Shown here: positions 36,895 to 50,452 of the stretch, one piece after another
Layout of the letters: the number at the start of each line of letters is the position of its first letter
Position numbering within the stretch: position 1 is the stretch's first letter
From: Lutraria lutraria
Taxonomy: Eukaryota; Mollusca; Bivalvia; Venerida; Mactridae
Length of the DNA: 64,000 bases
Direction: 5' to 3'
Assembly (NCBI GenBank): GCA_964023205.1
Contig: OZ026850.1
Coordinates: 5,063,270-5,127,269 of the forward strand
Translations under genes and position numbers: made by a program
The notes under the pieces: generated by a model
What the model saw: only the letters and a program-made list of their open reading frames with translations
What the model was told of the DNA's origin: nothing
Database searches by the model: none

Positions 36895-37436
36895 TGTCGC
36901 AGAGTCAAGTATTGTAGGTGGCCATAATGGTCCACCGTACTTTGTACATATGTACATCCGGTTGTTTATTTATATTTTTTTCACTTTCTCCGTCTATCTC
37001 ATCATTTATCATTAAATCATTCATTTACTTTCATTTAATACTCCATTTCGTCATTTCATCACAATAATTTACTAATCTTTAATTTATTTCAGAAAATCCA
37101 CAACACGCATGCGCACCTTTTTCAACTCGCATTTACTATAAACTTTCATAGAAGTCAGACGTGTTATTTTATTCTCTCTACAGGTATACCATTTATGTAA
37201 AAGACATTTTTGTAAATTATTGTATTCATGTTGTTCTTTCTATATCATTATTTCATTACTGTTCATGTTGTTTTCATTTTGCTTTTGTTATCATACATGT
37301 ATATATCTTGGCATTTACTATAAACTTTCATAGAAGTCAGACGTGTTATTTTATTCTCTCTACAGACATTTCCTCAGAGTAGAAATCTACGTTTTCGGTT
37401 ACCCACACTAACAAGGAACCGAATATAAGCGTGACA
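36895..37436 (+). repeat. 3-prime LTR, Gypsy element
   Basis: The LTR is 542 bp and aligns base for base with the 5-prime LTR at a constant offset of 8,025, with one difference seen (36,960). It carries the same internal 55-bp repeat at 37,129-37,183 and 37,311-37,365. Confidence 0.95.
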
Positions 37437-39025
37437 TATGTAAAAGTAATGAACGTAAAACAACTTAGTTCCGACGGTCAAGGACATTCGACCGAGCAAG
37501 ACTTTGCTGTACATATCCGTACTACGAAAGTAGTAACATTTATTTGCATTAGACCAAAACACGTGGTAAAATTCAATGTTGTTCAAAAATGATGGATAGC
37601 AGAATGTGATATTAAATTATTTTTTTTAAAAAAAAATGATAAAGATACCAAGGCAAAAATAGAATGCCTTGTCTGAATCTGTGTTTAATTTAATATCACC
37701 CGCAGGTCTTGCTTCCTTTGCCTTTGACATGGCATTTTCAAATACTTTTATGAGCTGCTCATCGGCTTTTTGTGTAATCTCCTCCGTCGGTCCTGTGATT
37801 TCTGTCTCAATATCCAATTCTAGATACAAGAGTAAGACTATTATAATGATTAAAATAGTTATAAATAAAAACAGACAAATCATAGCTTATCGAATTCACG
37901 AATATCCCATTTGAGGATGATTTGTCATAGTAACGGATTTTAAGTTCGGTCAAATTTGTATACACCTATATACATATATCAAATGAATAACATGAAACTT
38001 AAGCGCCATTCTGCTAAAAGACAGTAACTGTAAAGTTTTGCATTTCGAGAGAATCACTGACCTTGAGGTGTTTTGAAGTATTTTCCTTCTTTTTGCAAAC
38101 GGCTCATTTGTTCACTTAAATATATGTATAGCGTTGTTAAGTTATTTTATATGATAAGACGATTTTGAAACTTATAGTAATTCAGATTAATAATGCACAT
38201 GGACTAATTACATAATTGGTTGATGTACTAATTGACTAAATATGTGTATACCTCGATATTTAATGCTTATTTCTTAAAATAGTTTGATTGAGGATATTAC
38301 ATCTTAGTAAAATTTCTGACACATTTAAATGAAAAAGCAAACAAGTTAGTCATATTTAGGGTAGGTCGAAACGTAAGGTTTTGTGTCAAAAATAGGGTCT
38401 AACTGTACGTACGACCATATTACACGTAAGTATATGAACCCACTTGAACATAAATAATTATATAGCCAGGTTGTATTAGAATGCTGATTATACAGTTCAT
38501 CAATGATTTGATTCGGTCACTGTATGACATATACTTTAATATATTTACATATACTAGTTCAATAGAACACGGTTATAGCGATGTGAGACCCAAATAAATA
38601 CCTTATCCGTATTTCACTAATATATACATTACATTTAGCATAAGGATCGCTTTGTGTGACAGTACTTTAAAACACTTTCATTCTGTCCGATCATTTACAT
38701 TCTTTCATAAGTTATTAACAATGTATATGTACCTGGTATCATTTCTATGATTTTAGTATTGTCCAAAATTGTTCAGATACTGCATCAAGCTTGTGATGTA
38801 AAGCTTCACTTAAATTATGGGATGCTCGAGCTTCATTTGATATATTTTTTAAGTGGTCTCTTGCCTTCGATACACCTTCTTCAATATCCATGAAGGTTAC
38901 CGACGCACTCTCACCAACTTCCAGAATAGTCAAGCTGCTCGACTTTACGTTCAAAATGTTCTTCTAAGTCACTAGAATGTTTTTCTATCAATTCTTGTGT
39001 TTCTTTGCTTGTACTTGTTGTTTAC

Positions 39026-40242
39026 TAATAAGTTTTTCTTTGCATTTTGTCGGTACGGCAAAATGCCTTGCCATGGCCGCCATGGCAAAAAATCAACACT
39101 TTTCTTTTTTTTAATATCTAAAGAAACACTATGTAAGGGTCATAATTAACAAAATTGTTATGGTCTTGATCAATAAATATGAAATTTTAAATTTTGCCAT
39201 GGCAAATTAGTCATTTAGTAAAAATTAACTTTGCGAAAATTAATTTCTGTACGAGATAAATCAGCTTCGTGTTGGCTTAGACCAGGGCTCGCATTTATGA
39301 GTCATCGTATTTTTTTCTTACAATAAAAAATCTTATCATCAGATGATTGATATTTAAGCAGGCACTTATTTTTATCAAAGAAAATTAATAATTTTAATTC
39401 AATAAAAGTCTTTAAGATATGTTGTTGCTACAGAATTCCCGGTTTTTCATTTCTCTTAAATTTGTGTTTAATATTTCTTAACAATAAAAAGGAAGTGTTT
39501 TCTATCACGTTCGCGTCCATGCATGTGTTTGAATTAAGAAATAAATCAATTATTCAGTGTCATACAATTTTATATTCCCCTTACCATTCAATATATGAAT
39601 TGTGTTAAAATTTGCAAATTTGCCATGATGTCACTGATATTGATAGCATTGTAATACCAACTATGAGTCCTGTTAGTAATTATCATATATGTAGAAGGGG
39701 TGGATCCAGGTTTTCAAACTAGGGGGCGTAATACATTGTATTTGGGAACTGAATAATTGAATGCTATTTCATGGATTAGATGAATGAATGAATGTTATTT
39801 TATATCTATATATGATCGAGAACTTTGAGGGGGGTGCCCGTCATGCACGCTACCTCCCCCGTCCCTTGAACCGCTAGTGTACAGTGTTATATTCTCATTT
39901 TGTTAGCTATGTCACATGTTTCGAATATAACCCTTCAGTGAAGTTTTATCTGACTGATAGCCTGGACAAATCCATATTTAAGGATTTCTCCAACCAGTCA
40001 TTTTAAATATCCAACCGATAGGGAACTATTGCGAGCAACACAAGTGACTTGTTTGTTCATTGTTTTAACCAACAATACTCCATTTCCCCGGAATACAGCA
40101 TTTAACCCCATAAGAACAGAAACAACCTCAAAATGTCAAATGATCTGGGCATGTACACAATCTTTACGCTAACAGTTACAGCCGGAGCCCAGATAATGTC
40201 TATTTAGGGTTAGTAAACTTTAACACAATTGTGTAATGTTGG
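39026..40242. other. Spacer at the A/B duplication junction
   Basis: About 1.2 kb that aligns with neither unit. It begins where the pseudogene's HEPN exon homology stops and ends where unit B homology starts inside the ~160-bp repeat. It contains several GCCATGGC-type short palindromes near 39,070-39,085 and 39,197. At about 39,695-39,885 there is a degenerate element whose ends (GGGGTGGATCCAGG, and a CCTCCCCC...GAACCGC end) are loosely inverted. No gene is visible. Confidence 0.5.
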
Positions 40243-40800
40243 CTTGTTTACACTCTAGCGCCTTCATTTCTTCGCCAAACATAATTATATTTTAAGTAAA
40301 TGTGTATGTTATAAAGATTTTCGACAACTTTGATTATGGGTGGAATCGGACTAGGACTTCAAGATTTATGGACCCTTGCCTTTGAAAACTTGTTTTATTT
40401 GAGTTTGTTTACACTCTAGCACCTTTATTTATTCACCGATCCTAATGATATTTGCAATGAATGTGCATGACCTTAAGGTCTTGGACAATGTAACTTATGG
40501 ATGAAATCGGTCCTTGACTGCAAGAATTATGGACCCTTGGAATAGAAATACGCTATATTTCAGTTTGTTTACACTCTAAAACCTTCAGTCATTCACCAAT
40601 CCTGAACATATTTACAGTGAATGTGTATTACCTGAAGGTCTTTGATGTGTACGATTATGGGTGGAATTTAACCAGTACTTGTAGAGTTATGGGCCCTTGA
40701 AATAGGAAATTGCTACATATTAGCTTGTTTAGAGTATAAAAGCACCATCATTTCTTCAATAATCATACTCATAATTACACATAATTACCTGCATCCAGTA
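40243..40800. repeat. ~160-bp tandem repeat, copy B
   Basis: Counterpart of the array at 6,943-7,690, with TTGTTTACACTCTA-type cores about 160 bp apart near 40,245, 40,405, 40,564 and 40,725. It marks the left end of duplication unit B. Confidence 0.75.
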
Positions 40801-41089
40801 TTCATTGTAATTGGGGTTGGATTTGAAAACTGTATTACATGGTCATTAGTTATAATTTGTTTGTTCTCACATGGGCGATCTAGGGCCATATTGGCCCTCT
40901 TGATGTCTTTCCAAGCGTGTAAAGGTGCCCAGTTAAATCGAATAACGCGATGACTTGGCATTAATACACATCCAACGTAAGGACGATTGAAAATTGGTTT
41001 TATTTCATACCTTATCGTTTGGCAAAAACAAGGTGCATCTTTTTAAACATTAAAAACATATGGGTACAAATCGATTTTTTTCAGTGTAT

Positions 41090-41345
41090 GTATTATATTC
41101 AATCGTTCCAAAGAGGTTTGTCACGAAAAAAATCAAACATTTTTTTTTCATGTAACCCGTATAATATATAGAAGGGAAAGAACTTCGACAATTCGAATTT
41201 TCCTGCGCGTGTTATAAACTTCCATGTATTGCAATGCAGTACAAAATATATAACTTATATATAGTGCAACGTGTGGGCAACTCATATTTTTTTTCGTGAC
41301 AACCCCCTTTGAATCGTTCATTCGAGAACTAACTTCAATGTGAAA
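41090..41345. repeat. Collapsed remnant of the palindrome, copy B
   Basis: The outer left arm of the unit-A palindrome (matching 7,998-8,183) runs directly into the outer right arm (matching from about 9,143). The central ~0.96 kb is absent. This is what deletion of a hairpin would leave. Confidence 0.65.
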
Positions 41346-42131
41346 GAGTAATTGAAGTAAACAAATGGTACATTGTTGCTATTTTTAATCGAAGAATCAA
41401 TACAATGAAATACACAATTGTAGACTACAAAAACGTATGGTAAAGTTTCATGGACTAATAATTGATCCGAATTTCTCAGAGACACTTTTCTGGGACTCCA
41501 TCCCGACTACCAGGCCAAACACTTAGAGTACAGAATCACATGAAAGGGGAGATGCATGTATCGGTGCTTTACACTTTTCATCGAATTTTGGAGTGGTTAA
41601 ATTAACAATCATGTCCGGGGGTCTGAAAGTTTCATAGTAAAATTTGGTTTACGGTAGCGGAAAGAAGAGGGGGTGGATTGTTCAAATTACGTCCCTTTAC
41701 TATAAAATAAGAACCAAATCAATGACCTTATTGTTGCAATGCCGTTGATGATGTTTTCATTTTTTTGCATGGAATGTTTAGATATACAAAATGTATTCAT
41801 AGTTTGTAAAATATCAAAACAAAGCTTGCAATTGCAATTTTAAACTTTTCAATGGGAATCTACATAGAATTTAACTGAATAAACAGTATATTATTAAGTA
41901 AGTTTATGTATCGGGGTGTGACGTCAAGTCGATAAAATGAACAAACAAACAACGACCTAGGAATGAACAAAGAATAAATGACCTTCCTATTTAATTCACA
42001 GATATTTCTTCGAAGAATGATTTTGGGCATTTTTAGTATCACATTGTTCGTTATGCAGAATGCGCATTCCTCCCGAACAATTTGAACCCTGGTTTACAAG
42101 TATGATGACCTGATGAAAAAATATTTTAATT

Positions 42132-45100
42132 TCACATCCATGGATCCCAGAATCCATTGTGATACTTCGGAAATGAACGTTCGTCGACTTTGTATACTAA
42201 TCCTGGTACCATAGTTTTTCTATAGACCTCCAACCTGTCTAACATTGTCTTCACCAAATCAGGTCGAGATAAAGAAAGATCATTCTTTTCTGATGGATCA
42301 TTTTTAATGTTGAAAAGCCAAATATTTAATAAGTTTCCAGTCTTGTTAGTATTCGGGTATGGTCCTGAAATCAAGATAAGTCAGTTTTGAACCTTAACAA
42401 CTGTGAGCTTTGAGATCGATTTTTTATTTCTATTGAAATATTGAACCATGCGCTCAACCTACAGAAATAACTGGACAGGCAATGGAGATTTTGAGAATTC
42501 AATAAATTATAGCGGTTGGCCATTGTGTGTAACCGAAACAGCTGCTTCATGTTGATGATCATTTAATCAAAATATAGAGTAAAATACGTATGCTGTATAT
42601 GAAGCCGAAAATGTTTTATCCAGAGTCCATACAGTCAGCTTCATTCAATGGTCTGAGTTACCTTTCCAAGTAAATCGGACACAAAACTAATCGCCATACA
42701 TATAAGAATACGAGATATAATTGGAATACCGGGATTTCCTGTCAGTAGTTTCCATTCCCCGATACGAAGAGAGGCCTGAATACGTGTATCAAATGTGTCG
42801 TTGAAAAGTGCATCTCCTTCGGATATCGAGTGTACTCTTATATCATGTAATATTTCTGTTCGTGGACTTTTTTCTCCTTCACTTTAGAAGAAAATAATAA
42901 AATAAGTTCAAAAAATTACTTAATTGCAGTTTTACAGTGTTCTTTTCATACATAGCACGTGTCCAAAAGTGTTTTACAGTTAAATATATCGACAAAATAA
43001 TAAAATAGTAGGATATTGTTTTTTATGCACTTGTAAAACGAAATAGCTTGATAGCTAAGTACACTTTGATGGAGAGGTGATGAATTTACCCTATTTAAGG
43101 TTTCATAATATTGGATATAAACGAAATTGCATTTTGACTTTAGGACAAAAATTTATTTGTTGTAATCTTGGTTTACAATACAAACCGGATTACAGATAAA
43201 TAACAAAAGAATGCTCATACTCGATTAAACCTTGTCTTTGATATGACAGATGACGATTCAATGAATGAAATATGCCTATTATGGTATGGTAATATTTCGT
43301 TAAAGGGATAAAGTCTATGTTTTCTTTATTGTTCAAATTGTGTAAACAGATAATATAATATATGGCACTAATTGAATTAATAAAGTTGATTGCGTCTTTG
43401 GAAAAGTTTTGGAAATAAACGCGATGAAAATAGTACACATAGAGAACAAGACGAGGCACAAAGACTGCATAAAGCAGTGAAACAAATAAACTCCAAGACA
43501 TATATTCTGACATTAACGACCCAATAAATTGTTATTTCCTCGAAATGTTAATTGAGACAAAATTAGGAAAATGTCACAAAACATTGAGCCTATTAATCCT
43601 TTTCATATATTTCTATATCTGTCTTTATTTCCTACGGATTTGGAAATAATGAACTATTTAATATACCTATCCAGGTTAGTTTTTAGTTCAGGTAAAGGAT
43701 ATATAAACTCGTTATATTATAAAAAGGGATTTTATACTCAACTCCCAATTTTACCCCCGGTTTTTGCTACTTTTCATTAGAAAGATAGCCAAAAATCAAC
43801 GAAATAAAAGACCAATATTGCTAAAGATTTTCATTTACTCTTTATTTAATATACCTATCTAGGTTAGTTTTAAGTTCAGATAAAGGATACATTATAGTTA
43901 ATTATGTCCCATCATTTCAAAGATTTGTGTGAGTGTCATGTCATTTCACATTTCCAAAATATCACATAACACATGTAATAAGTACTATCAACCTATGAAC
44001 GAACATCTAGGCCGACCAAATGCACTACTTAACACAAGTACTGCTGACTAGTCGAGTTAAAATATAGAAGAAATACTTGATTCACTTACAAAATAGTTTT
44101 CTGAACATCATGTCCATACAGTTGTTTGGTATTGTTTAGACTTCCTTGACCAAGACCTACCAAAGTTGGAAACCAGTCTGTCACATGCAACAATTCCTTT
44201 GAGATGGTACCTTTCACACTGTCATGTAGTAGATCACTGTGAACAAAGCCTGGTACCTTGATACCACCTTCAAATAAACTACCCTTGTGTCCTCGGAGTG
44301 GATAATTAGCGTGGTAAACTTTTCCAAAGGCTCCGTTGTCTGTTAAAGATTTATTGTACAAGCATAACGATTGTGGTATCCTTGAGCAAATCATGCGCTA
44401 GTTAGTACTAAGCATTCATGCAATGTAACATTTCAGGGAATCTGGATATCACCCTTAGAGTAGAAACAACGTAAAACTACAAACAAGTCAATAGAAACCA
44501 ACTCACTCTAATGTTGTCTCTAAATATAATACAAATATACTTAAGGATGCATTCGTAAAAAAAAACATTTTCAAATTGTTTCCATATTTTAGATGTTATT
44601 CAAATGCAGTCAGGTCAAAGACCATCATGGGTAGAGAGGAGTTATGGCTTAAAACAATGTTTTGCAGAGTTGTTCACCAGGACAACATTCTAGATTGACA
44701 ACGTTCCATTTAGGTAATATTGTTGATACGATGTATCTAACATATTATATGAAGGCCTTTAGAAGCAGATCCTGTTTGTGAATAAACATTACTTTAAGTT
44801 TCCAAGTGTCGTAAAAAGTTACCTGATGTGTATATCATCACAGTATCACGCCATAGATCTTTTCTTTTAAAAGCGTTTGTTATATTGCCAACAGCTTCGT
44901 CAATGCAAGTTATCATACCTGAAAGGAATGTATATTGACACGTACATGTTACCCCAGTGAGAAGAAATACTAGGATATATTGGATGGTGGACTTTGGGCC
45001 AATATTAAAAAGTTATTCTGTAGATTTTTACATATAAAGAATAATATTTTGTAACTTGAGTTACCGGCATATCTGCTCTTCCCAGAGTTATATCCATATT

Positions 45101-48100
45101 TGTCGTCATACGCTTCACTGTATTGCCTGGGCACTTGATGGGGTTCATGTGGAGCTGTGAAAGCTACCACTAGAAACAGGGGCTGAAGATATATAAAGTG
45201 ATAATTGGATTTTTTTTCTCTTAAGAATATTAAAACCCTGACGACATGTACACACAGTATCAATAATGAGGGTCAAAGTCAGAATCAAAATATGATTAGG
45301 ATATTAAATAACTTATTCGTTGTTGTTTGTCATGACGAAGCAAATCACTGACCTCTGAACTCTAAAATGCTAACCTCTGTGTGCTTACAAATTAATTCAT
45401 TTTCCATAGTTATATATGGAGTAAAACATATTACACTTAGAATCATTATAGTTCCTTAAAGCGTGGACAATTAAATACAAAACTAAACCCAGCACAAACT
45501 CGTACACCGCTGAGAACACTTTGATGAAACTCCCAGAGAGTATCCCATTGTAAAGAATTTTAAAATCATTTTGAGACTGAAACAAAGTTTTAAGTTCGGT
45601 TTCATGGTTCAAATGATTCTTTGTTTGCAAAAGAATAAATCACATCAAAATTTTGTGTGGCAAATAGAGTTAAGAGTTGTCGCTTATATTTGAATAATAA
45701 TTACTAATTTCTTTTAAGCAAACCTCATTAATCCATATCAAATTTTATTTTGACTGAAATGTTCGACTAAAAGATGTTTCCAATTAAGAGAAATTTCCTG
45801 TATTGAGGCAGACTATCTGTATTTTAAAAAAAATCCAGTGTCAAGTTTGATAAAACTACTACTGACTGTTGTGTTTCTTATTAGGGGGGATTTCGGATGG
45901 AATTATTTCCCTTTTTTTCATCATATATTTTTCTGTTAGGAAGATCCAAAGACAAAGAAGATTTCTTTTTAATCGACCTATAGCTGCTTGTTATACTGTC
46001 TAATAATAATCTGGGCGACACGTGGCCTAAAGTCCTCATTCCATGAATTGTTGCAATATTAATTACTAGCTAGCAAAATCTTTGTCTTGGCAACAGCATT
46101 GTGTTAACATTAAATACATGTCTTGGTAACACTATAGTGAAATTATTAAATGTATGTCTTGGCAACATTATTGAGTAATCATTAATTGTATGTCTTGGCA
46201 ATAGCATTATGTAACCATTAAATGTATGTATTGGCAACATTATTGTGTTATCATTAAATGTATGTCTTGGCAACATTATTGTGTTATCATTAAATGTATG
46301 TCTTGGCAACATTATTGTGTTATCATTAATTGTATGTCTTGGCAATAGCATTATGTAACCATTAAATGTATGTCTTGGCTACATTTTTGTGTTATCATTA
46401 AATGTATGTCTTGGCAACATTATTGTGTTATCATTAATTGTATGTCTTGGCAATAGCATTATGTAACCATTAAATGCATGCCTTGGCAACATTATTATGT
46501 CTTTGCAAAAAAATAATTCATTTCCCTCTTCGGCATATTTACACAGGTTTGATTCTCAAGAATCAACACACGAAAACTGCCAATTTACCAATATTGATTT
46601 ACAAATAAGATTCGATTTTGCAAAAGATTTCCTATATCAGCATCTTGTATATACCCACTACCCCGGTTACTGACACATTCCTGAGATTGTTCCACCAAGA
46701 CAGTGATACGAATATGAAACTTACTTTTTCGGAATCGTGGTTTTCAATGACATCAATTGCCTTTTCAGCGAACAAGTTTGTTGAATATTTCCCTGTGAAG
46801 TACGTCATATTTGCTGGTTCTTCGCCGTCATGTAGATCAAAACCTTTATTCTGTCCAGATGAAGATGAGTAATCATAATGGTTTGTATGTCCGAAGTATA
46901 TACCTGAATATATCATTGTCCAATAAATACGCTTAATGGTAGGATTATGTCATAGATTTTTCCTATTAATGTTTGATATCATGACCGAAACTTGTTGACT
47001 TAAAGGGGCATGTCCAGGAACTGTTGTGTTATGCTTTTCGAACACCAAAAATGCGTTTGTCATTTGTAAAACCAATTATTACCGAATAGTCAAAGAAGAA
47101 TGTGCGCTCAAAAGTGATCCTATAACGCGCGCGTCGGTATTTGTATGTCGGTATGAATAAAAGGCTGTCAGCCTTTTATTGACGACAACGAAATTTCCAA
47201 TTCGTCTGAGAGTTTAACTGAGCATGTGCGCTGCCTTTCAAGTGAACAATTAAGTGTTAAGCAACATTTGACAATGTCAATTGGTCAGAAGTATATTCTT
47301 TTTTACATTTAATTCCCGACCATAGAGTAAAACAGTTCAAATATAGAATATTACAAAACATATTTACATCGAACGAAATAAGATATAAATGGAAAATATC
47401 AGCCTCAAACAATTGTAGTTTATGTAATGTAACTGAAACATATCAGCATCTGTTTACTGACTGCCAGGCTACTGATGGATTATGCTTTTTATACAAAATC
47501 TTCGACAAATTTGGTATATCCAGAAATTAACAATAGTTAAAATACATAGTCGTTGGTTATAAAATGCATGATCACAAATATCATTTTATGAACCTAATCT
47601 TATCACTTTTCCGGTTTCTGTATTGGTAAAACATATTTTGAAAGTGAAAACTGGACAAAACAATGTAATGTGTTTGTACATTTATGTCTGAGTATAATAT
47701 TCTATCTAAATATTTTAAACAGAGGAAAATATCAAATCACTTCATAGGACAATAAAAAGTGTACTCTACACATCGTTATAACATACGACTGCATTTTTCG
47801 TCCTAACAGTTTTGAGTGAAATGTATATATTTATACGCATGTGTTTAGAAAAAAGTTTCATATTATCATACTATTTCATAATTATTGTCATACAATTTTA
47901 TAAACTGTATAATTTCGTGTATTTAATTTATTTGTAAACTGAAAAAAAATAAACGAAAACCGTATGGTTTAACAAACAAAAGTGTTAAACAACATTTCTG
48001 TATTACGTTACTCGCTTCTATTTCTAGATGAGGAATTTATCGACAAATCTCAATAGAGCAGAGTTAAGAGTGAAACATATGCCTATGTTATTATTAGATA

Positions 48101-49437
48101 ATATTGCTGTAGTATCATTAACCATCAATACTGGAAGTTATTGCAATAAATACTAACCAAAAAAGCTATCAAATCCACGCCGTGTAGGCAAATAGTCCTT
48201 CGTATGACAACCTATGTGCCATTTTCCTACTAAGTTCGTGGAATACCCTGCTTCCTTTAGTTTATCTGCCAGAGTGGGACTATCTAGTGGCAATCCTACC
48301 GGCATACCTTGAAAGATGACTGTATACAAACCGGTGTGAATCTGAAAGATGGATGTTCAAATCGTCAATTTTATATAACTTCATAAAGTACGGAATCGAC
48401 ATTCAAAACATTGGGTTAGTGAATAATGGCGTATTCAATTTTGCTATTAGTACGCCGTTATTCTGAAACATAGACTTTTATATTGTTGAATTTGTACACA
48501 ACCTTCTTGTGTGACGAAGTAACAAAATTGTTTCACACACTTTTTAATATTATTAAATTCGCTTAAATAAACTAACAAAACAATTAGATTAAGAAACTAA
48601 TAATACTGTTAGAATGGAAAGTCATTGACCAATCAACTTCTACAAATATAAACCAATCATGGCGACATGGAGTTGATTATGTTAGGAACCCTTATAGCTT
48701 TTAGGTTTCTGTGACAGAAAAGGTATACAGTGATTTCTTTTTCACTGACATTGTCAATACTTTATCTATTTTCCATATATATTTGAATCGCAAAACTCTC
48801 TTAAATCAACAACAGACTTATGATATATAGAAAACTGTACAACTCTGTATAACACTGAATATATGAATGTACACGTCTACATAATATATTCCCATTAGAC
48901 ACCTGTTACAAGTGTGCGTTAATTGAGTGACCATCTGCTATCTGCATGTACAAACACTCTATTGTTTCGTCTTTTGATATGCATAATGAACCGTTAATTA
49001 GTATTAAAATATGCATGCACGTACAAATGTATTTATCTAACATGTACTCACTTGATGCCTTCCTGAGAATAGCTGACCCCTTGTTGGAGTGCATATTGGC
49101 TGAACGTAATAATTATTCAGAATTACACCAGTTTTCGCGAGGTGGTCTATCACAGGCGTTTTAATACTTGTAGCTCCGTTATACCCAACGCTATTGTAGC
49201 CCTGATCGTCCGTAATTATCAGTAGAATGTGCGGTTGTTTCCTCTTTTCTGTCGCCGTGTGTAGTTTATATGTTCCATTGTTTTTCCCCTCGTTCGTATA
49301 AATTTCGAAGTTGTCATTGTCATGGAAAGTGTATTTTGGTGCTTTAGAGAAGGTATTGCTAACCGGAAAGGCAAAGAACGACAGGTAGCCTGTACTAATA
49401 ATAACCAATACAAGAAGAGCGCTGAATACCCAATAGT
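42132..49437 (-). CDS. Arylsulfatase B/I/J-like gene, copy B
   Basis: Tandem paralogue of the gene at 10,009-18,895, with identical exon lengths and phases: 49,052-49,437; 48,158-48,341; 46,725-46,903; 45,065-45,182; 44,823-44,918; 44,090-44,339; 42,730-42,881; 42,132-42,364 (386, 184, 179, 118, 96, 250, 152 and 233 bp). All catalytic motifs are present: DD in ITDDQG, CTPTR for formylglycine, GKWHIG, APH, DNG and RGHKGS. I saw no stop or frameshift in these exons, and splice sites are GT-AG. Copies A and B differ at few codons (about 96% identity in the last exon by hand count). Unlike copy A, this first exon has no in-frame ATG before the catalytic DD, so translation must start in an upstream exon that I could not fix. 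Confidence 0.88.
46076..46503. repeat. 36-bp minisatellite in sulfatase B intron
   Basis: About 12 tandem copies of the same 36-bp unit as the array at 13,955-14,905, at the equivalent position in the equivalent intron. The array is about half as long as in copy A. The reading frames across it are repeat artefacts. Confidence 0.9.
47001..47240. mobile_element. Truncated piggyBac-like MITE, copy B
   Basis: The left end (TTAA then AGGGGCATG) matches the MITE at 15,400-15,911. Homology stops near 47,240, where the sequence jumps to the LINE remnant, so the right half and terminus were deleted in unit B. Confidence 0.65.
47270..47760 (+). mobile_element. LINE ORF2 3-prime remnant, copy B
   Basis: Same remnant as at 16,270-16,780, including the CSLC...H...C knuckle region, with further frame damage (a deletion near 47,500). 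It is antisense inside a sulfatase intron. Confidence 0.7.
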
Positions 49438-49594
49438 CTGCAAGGCAAAACAGTTTAATTTTATTTCAATTCCCACAGGACCGCTTCAGGTTGGCATGAG
49501 ACAACATACGTTTGTTTTGTGAATTTCACCAAGTGTTTATCATATTGACTAGATCTGCAACACTTTTTAAACTTCATGTAGCTTTGTCACTTAC

Positions 49595-49639
49595 CTAGTC
49601 AAGGCGGTATCCCTCTGGGAACTGGGTTTTTTGCTCCAT
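49595..49639 (-). other. Candidate first exon of arylsulfatase B
   Basis: Counterpart of 19,064-19,108. An ATG (49,637-49,639) opens fourteen similar codons, then an in-frame TAG lies directly before the GTAAGT donor. It therefore cannot be translated into the next exon by canonical splicing. It is either a UTR exon, is spliced unusually, or the copy-B start has decayed. Confidence 0.3.
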
Positions 49640-50452
49640 TGTTTTGCACGTTTTAATGTGCTTAGTGGGTTTAACATTAGTGGATTTAAAAACTTCCTTA
49701 GGATAGGTGAAGATCACCTTACAATTATAAAAGAAATCGAAAATATACCTGTTTACATAGATTGAAAAGCAGTCGTTTTATAGCGATGCAAATTACTCAC
49801 TAATAACAGTAAAACGGCGAAAGTCGCAGAATTAAAACATAATTTAAATAAAGCATATCAACAGATAAAAGATGCTCTAAAGATTGCTTCTTACGTTTCA
49901 TGAGTTGCATGGTGATGGTAATTCTCAGGATTCCGGATGGCACAGAACTATTTATACTAATTTAAATATTTCTATGTATTCCAATAAATTATAATTTAAG
50001 AACCGTTAGTTTTTAAACACAAAGCATTAATGTTTAACAATATTTATAACATTACTTCGTTCATCATTAAGTGGCTTTAGTTTGCTTTGTTAACACTATA
50101 TACTTGTACTTGAATCCAATCAGCCAATCAGACAAAATGCAAATCCAATATAATAGATACATTGTCGCGTTGTGTTACGCAGTGTACAAAACGCATTACA
50201 GAGGTTATGTGCTGTTGAAAAACAACAAGTCAATATTATTCATATAATTGTCTTACAAGACAGGTCTTTATATTTTAGTTTGCAACGTATGCAGCTCAAA
50301 TTATTTCTTTAAGGTTACTTAATAACTTAAGATTTAAATTAAGTTTGCCGTATTGAATTTCTTTGAGTCCAATTTCGATGAAATACGTTTGTTTGTTGTT
50401 TACCAATATATCAGCAATCTAGGTGACTGGTAAGAAAATTATATTAAAGGGG

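Larger units (their letters stand above)
28866..37440 (+). mobile_element. Full-length young Ty3/Gypsy LTR retrotransposon
   Basis: Complete element: 5-prime LTR 28,870-29,411, leader, gag 31,168-32,199, pol 32,187-36,086, polypurine tract, and 3-prime LTR 36,895-37,436. The four-base target TATG is duplicated at 28,866-28,869 and 37,437-37,440. By my reading the two 542-bp LTRs differ at one base (28,935 A, 36,960 G), so insertion is recent. The order protease, reverse transcriptase, RNase H, integrase is that of Ty3/Gypsy. No envelope-like ORF is present in the 0.8 kb after pol. It interrupts the pseudogene copy of the HEPN/NHL gene, and unit B has the empty site near 55,741-55,760. Confidence 0.95.
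25354..39025 (-). pseudogene. HEPN/NHL gene, degenerate copy A
   Basis: Broken paralogue of the gene at 51,607-58,475. Exon remnants on the minus strand: HEPN/coiled-coil exon 38,733-39,025 (5-prime part absent, frameshifted); 38,062 to about 38,112 (acceptor end lost); 37,668-37,819 (donor GT changed to GC); 28,230 to about 28,520 (TAA at 28,249-28,251); about 26,985-27,050 (most of the exon deleted); 26,481-26,511 (TAA at 26,483-26,485); propeller exon 25,354 to about 26,196 (acceptor AG lost, one-base deletion near 26,079, TAA at 25,747-25,749, TAG at 25,456-25,458). A Gypsy element at 28,870-37,436 splits it. With the HEPN domain missing and this many lesions it cannot make the family protein. 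The truncated 5-prime end lies close to the duplication junction, so it was probably incomplete from the start. Confidence 0.88.
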
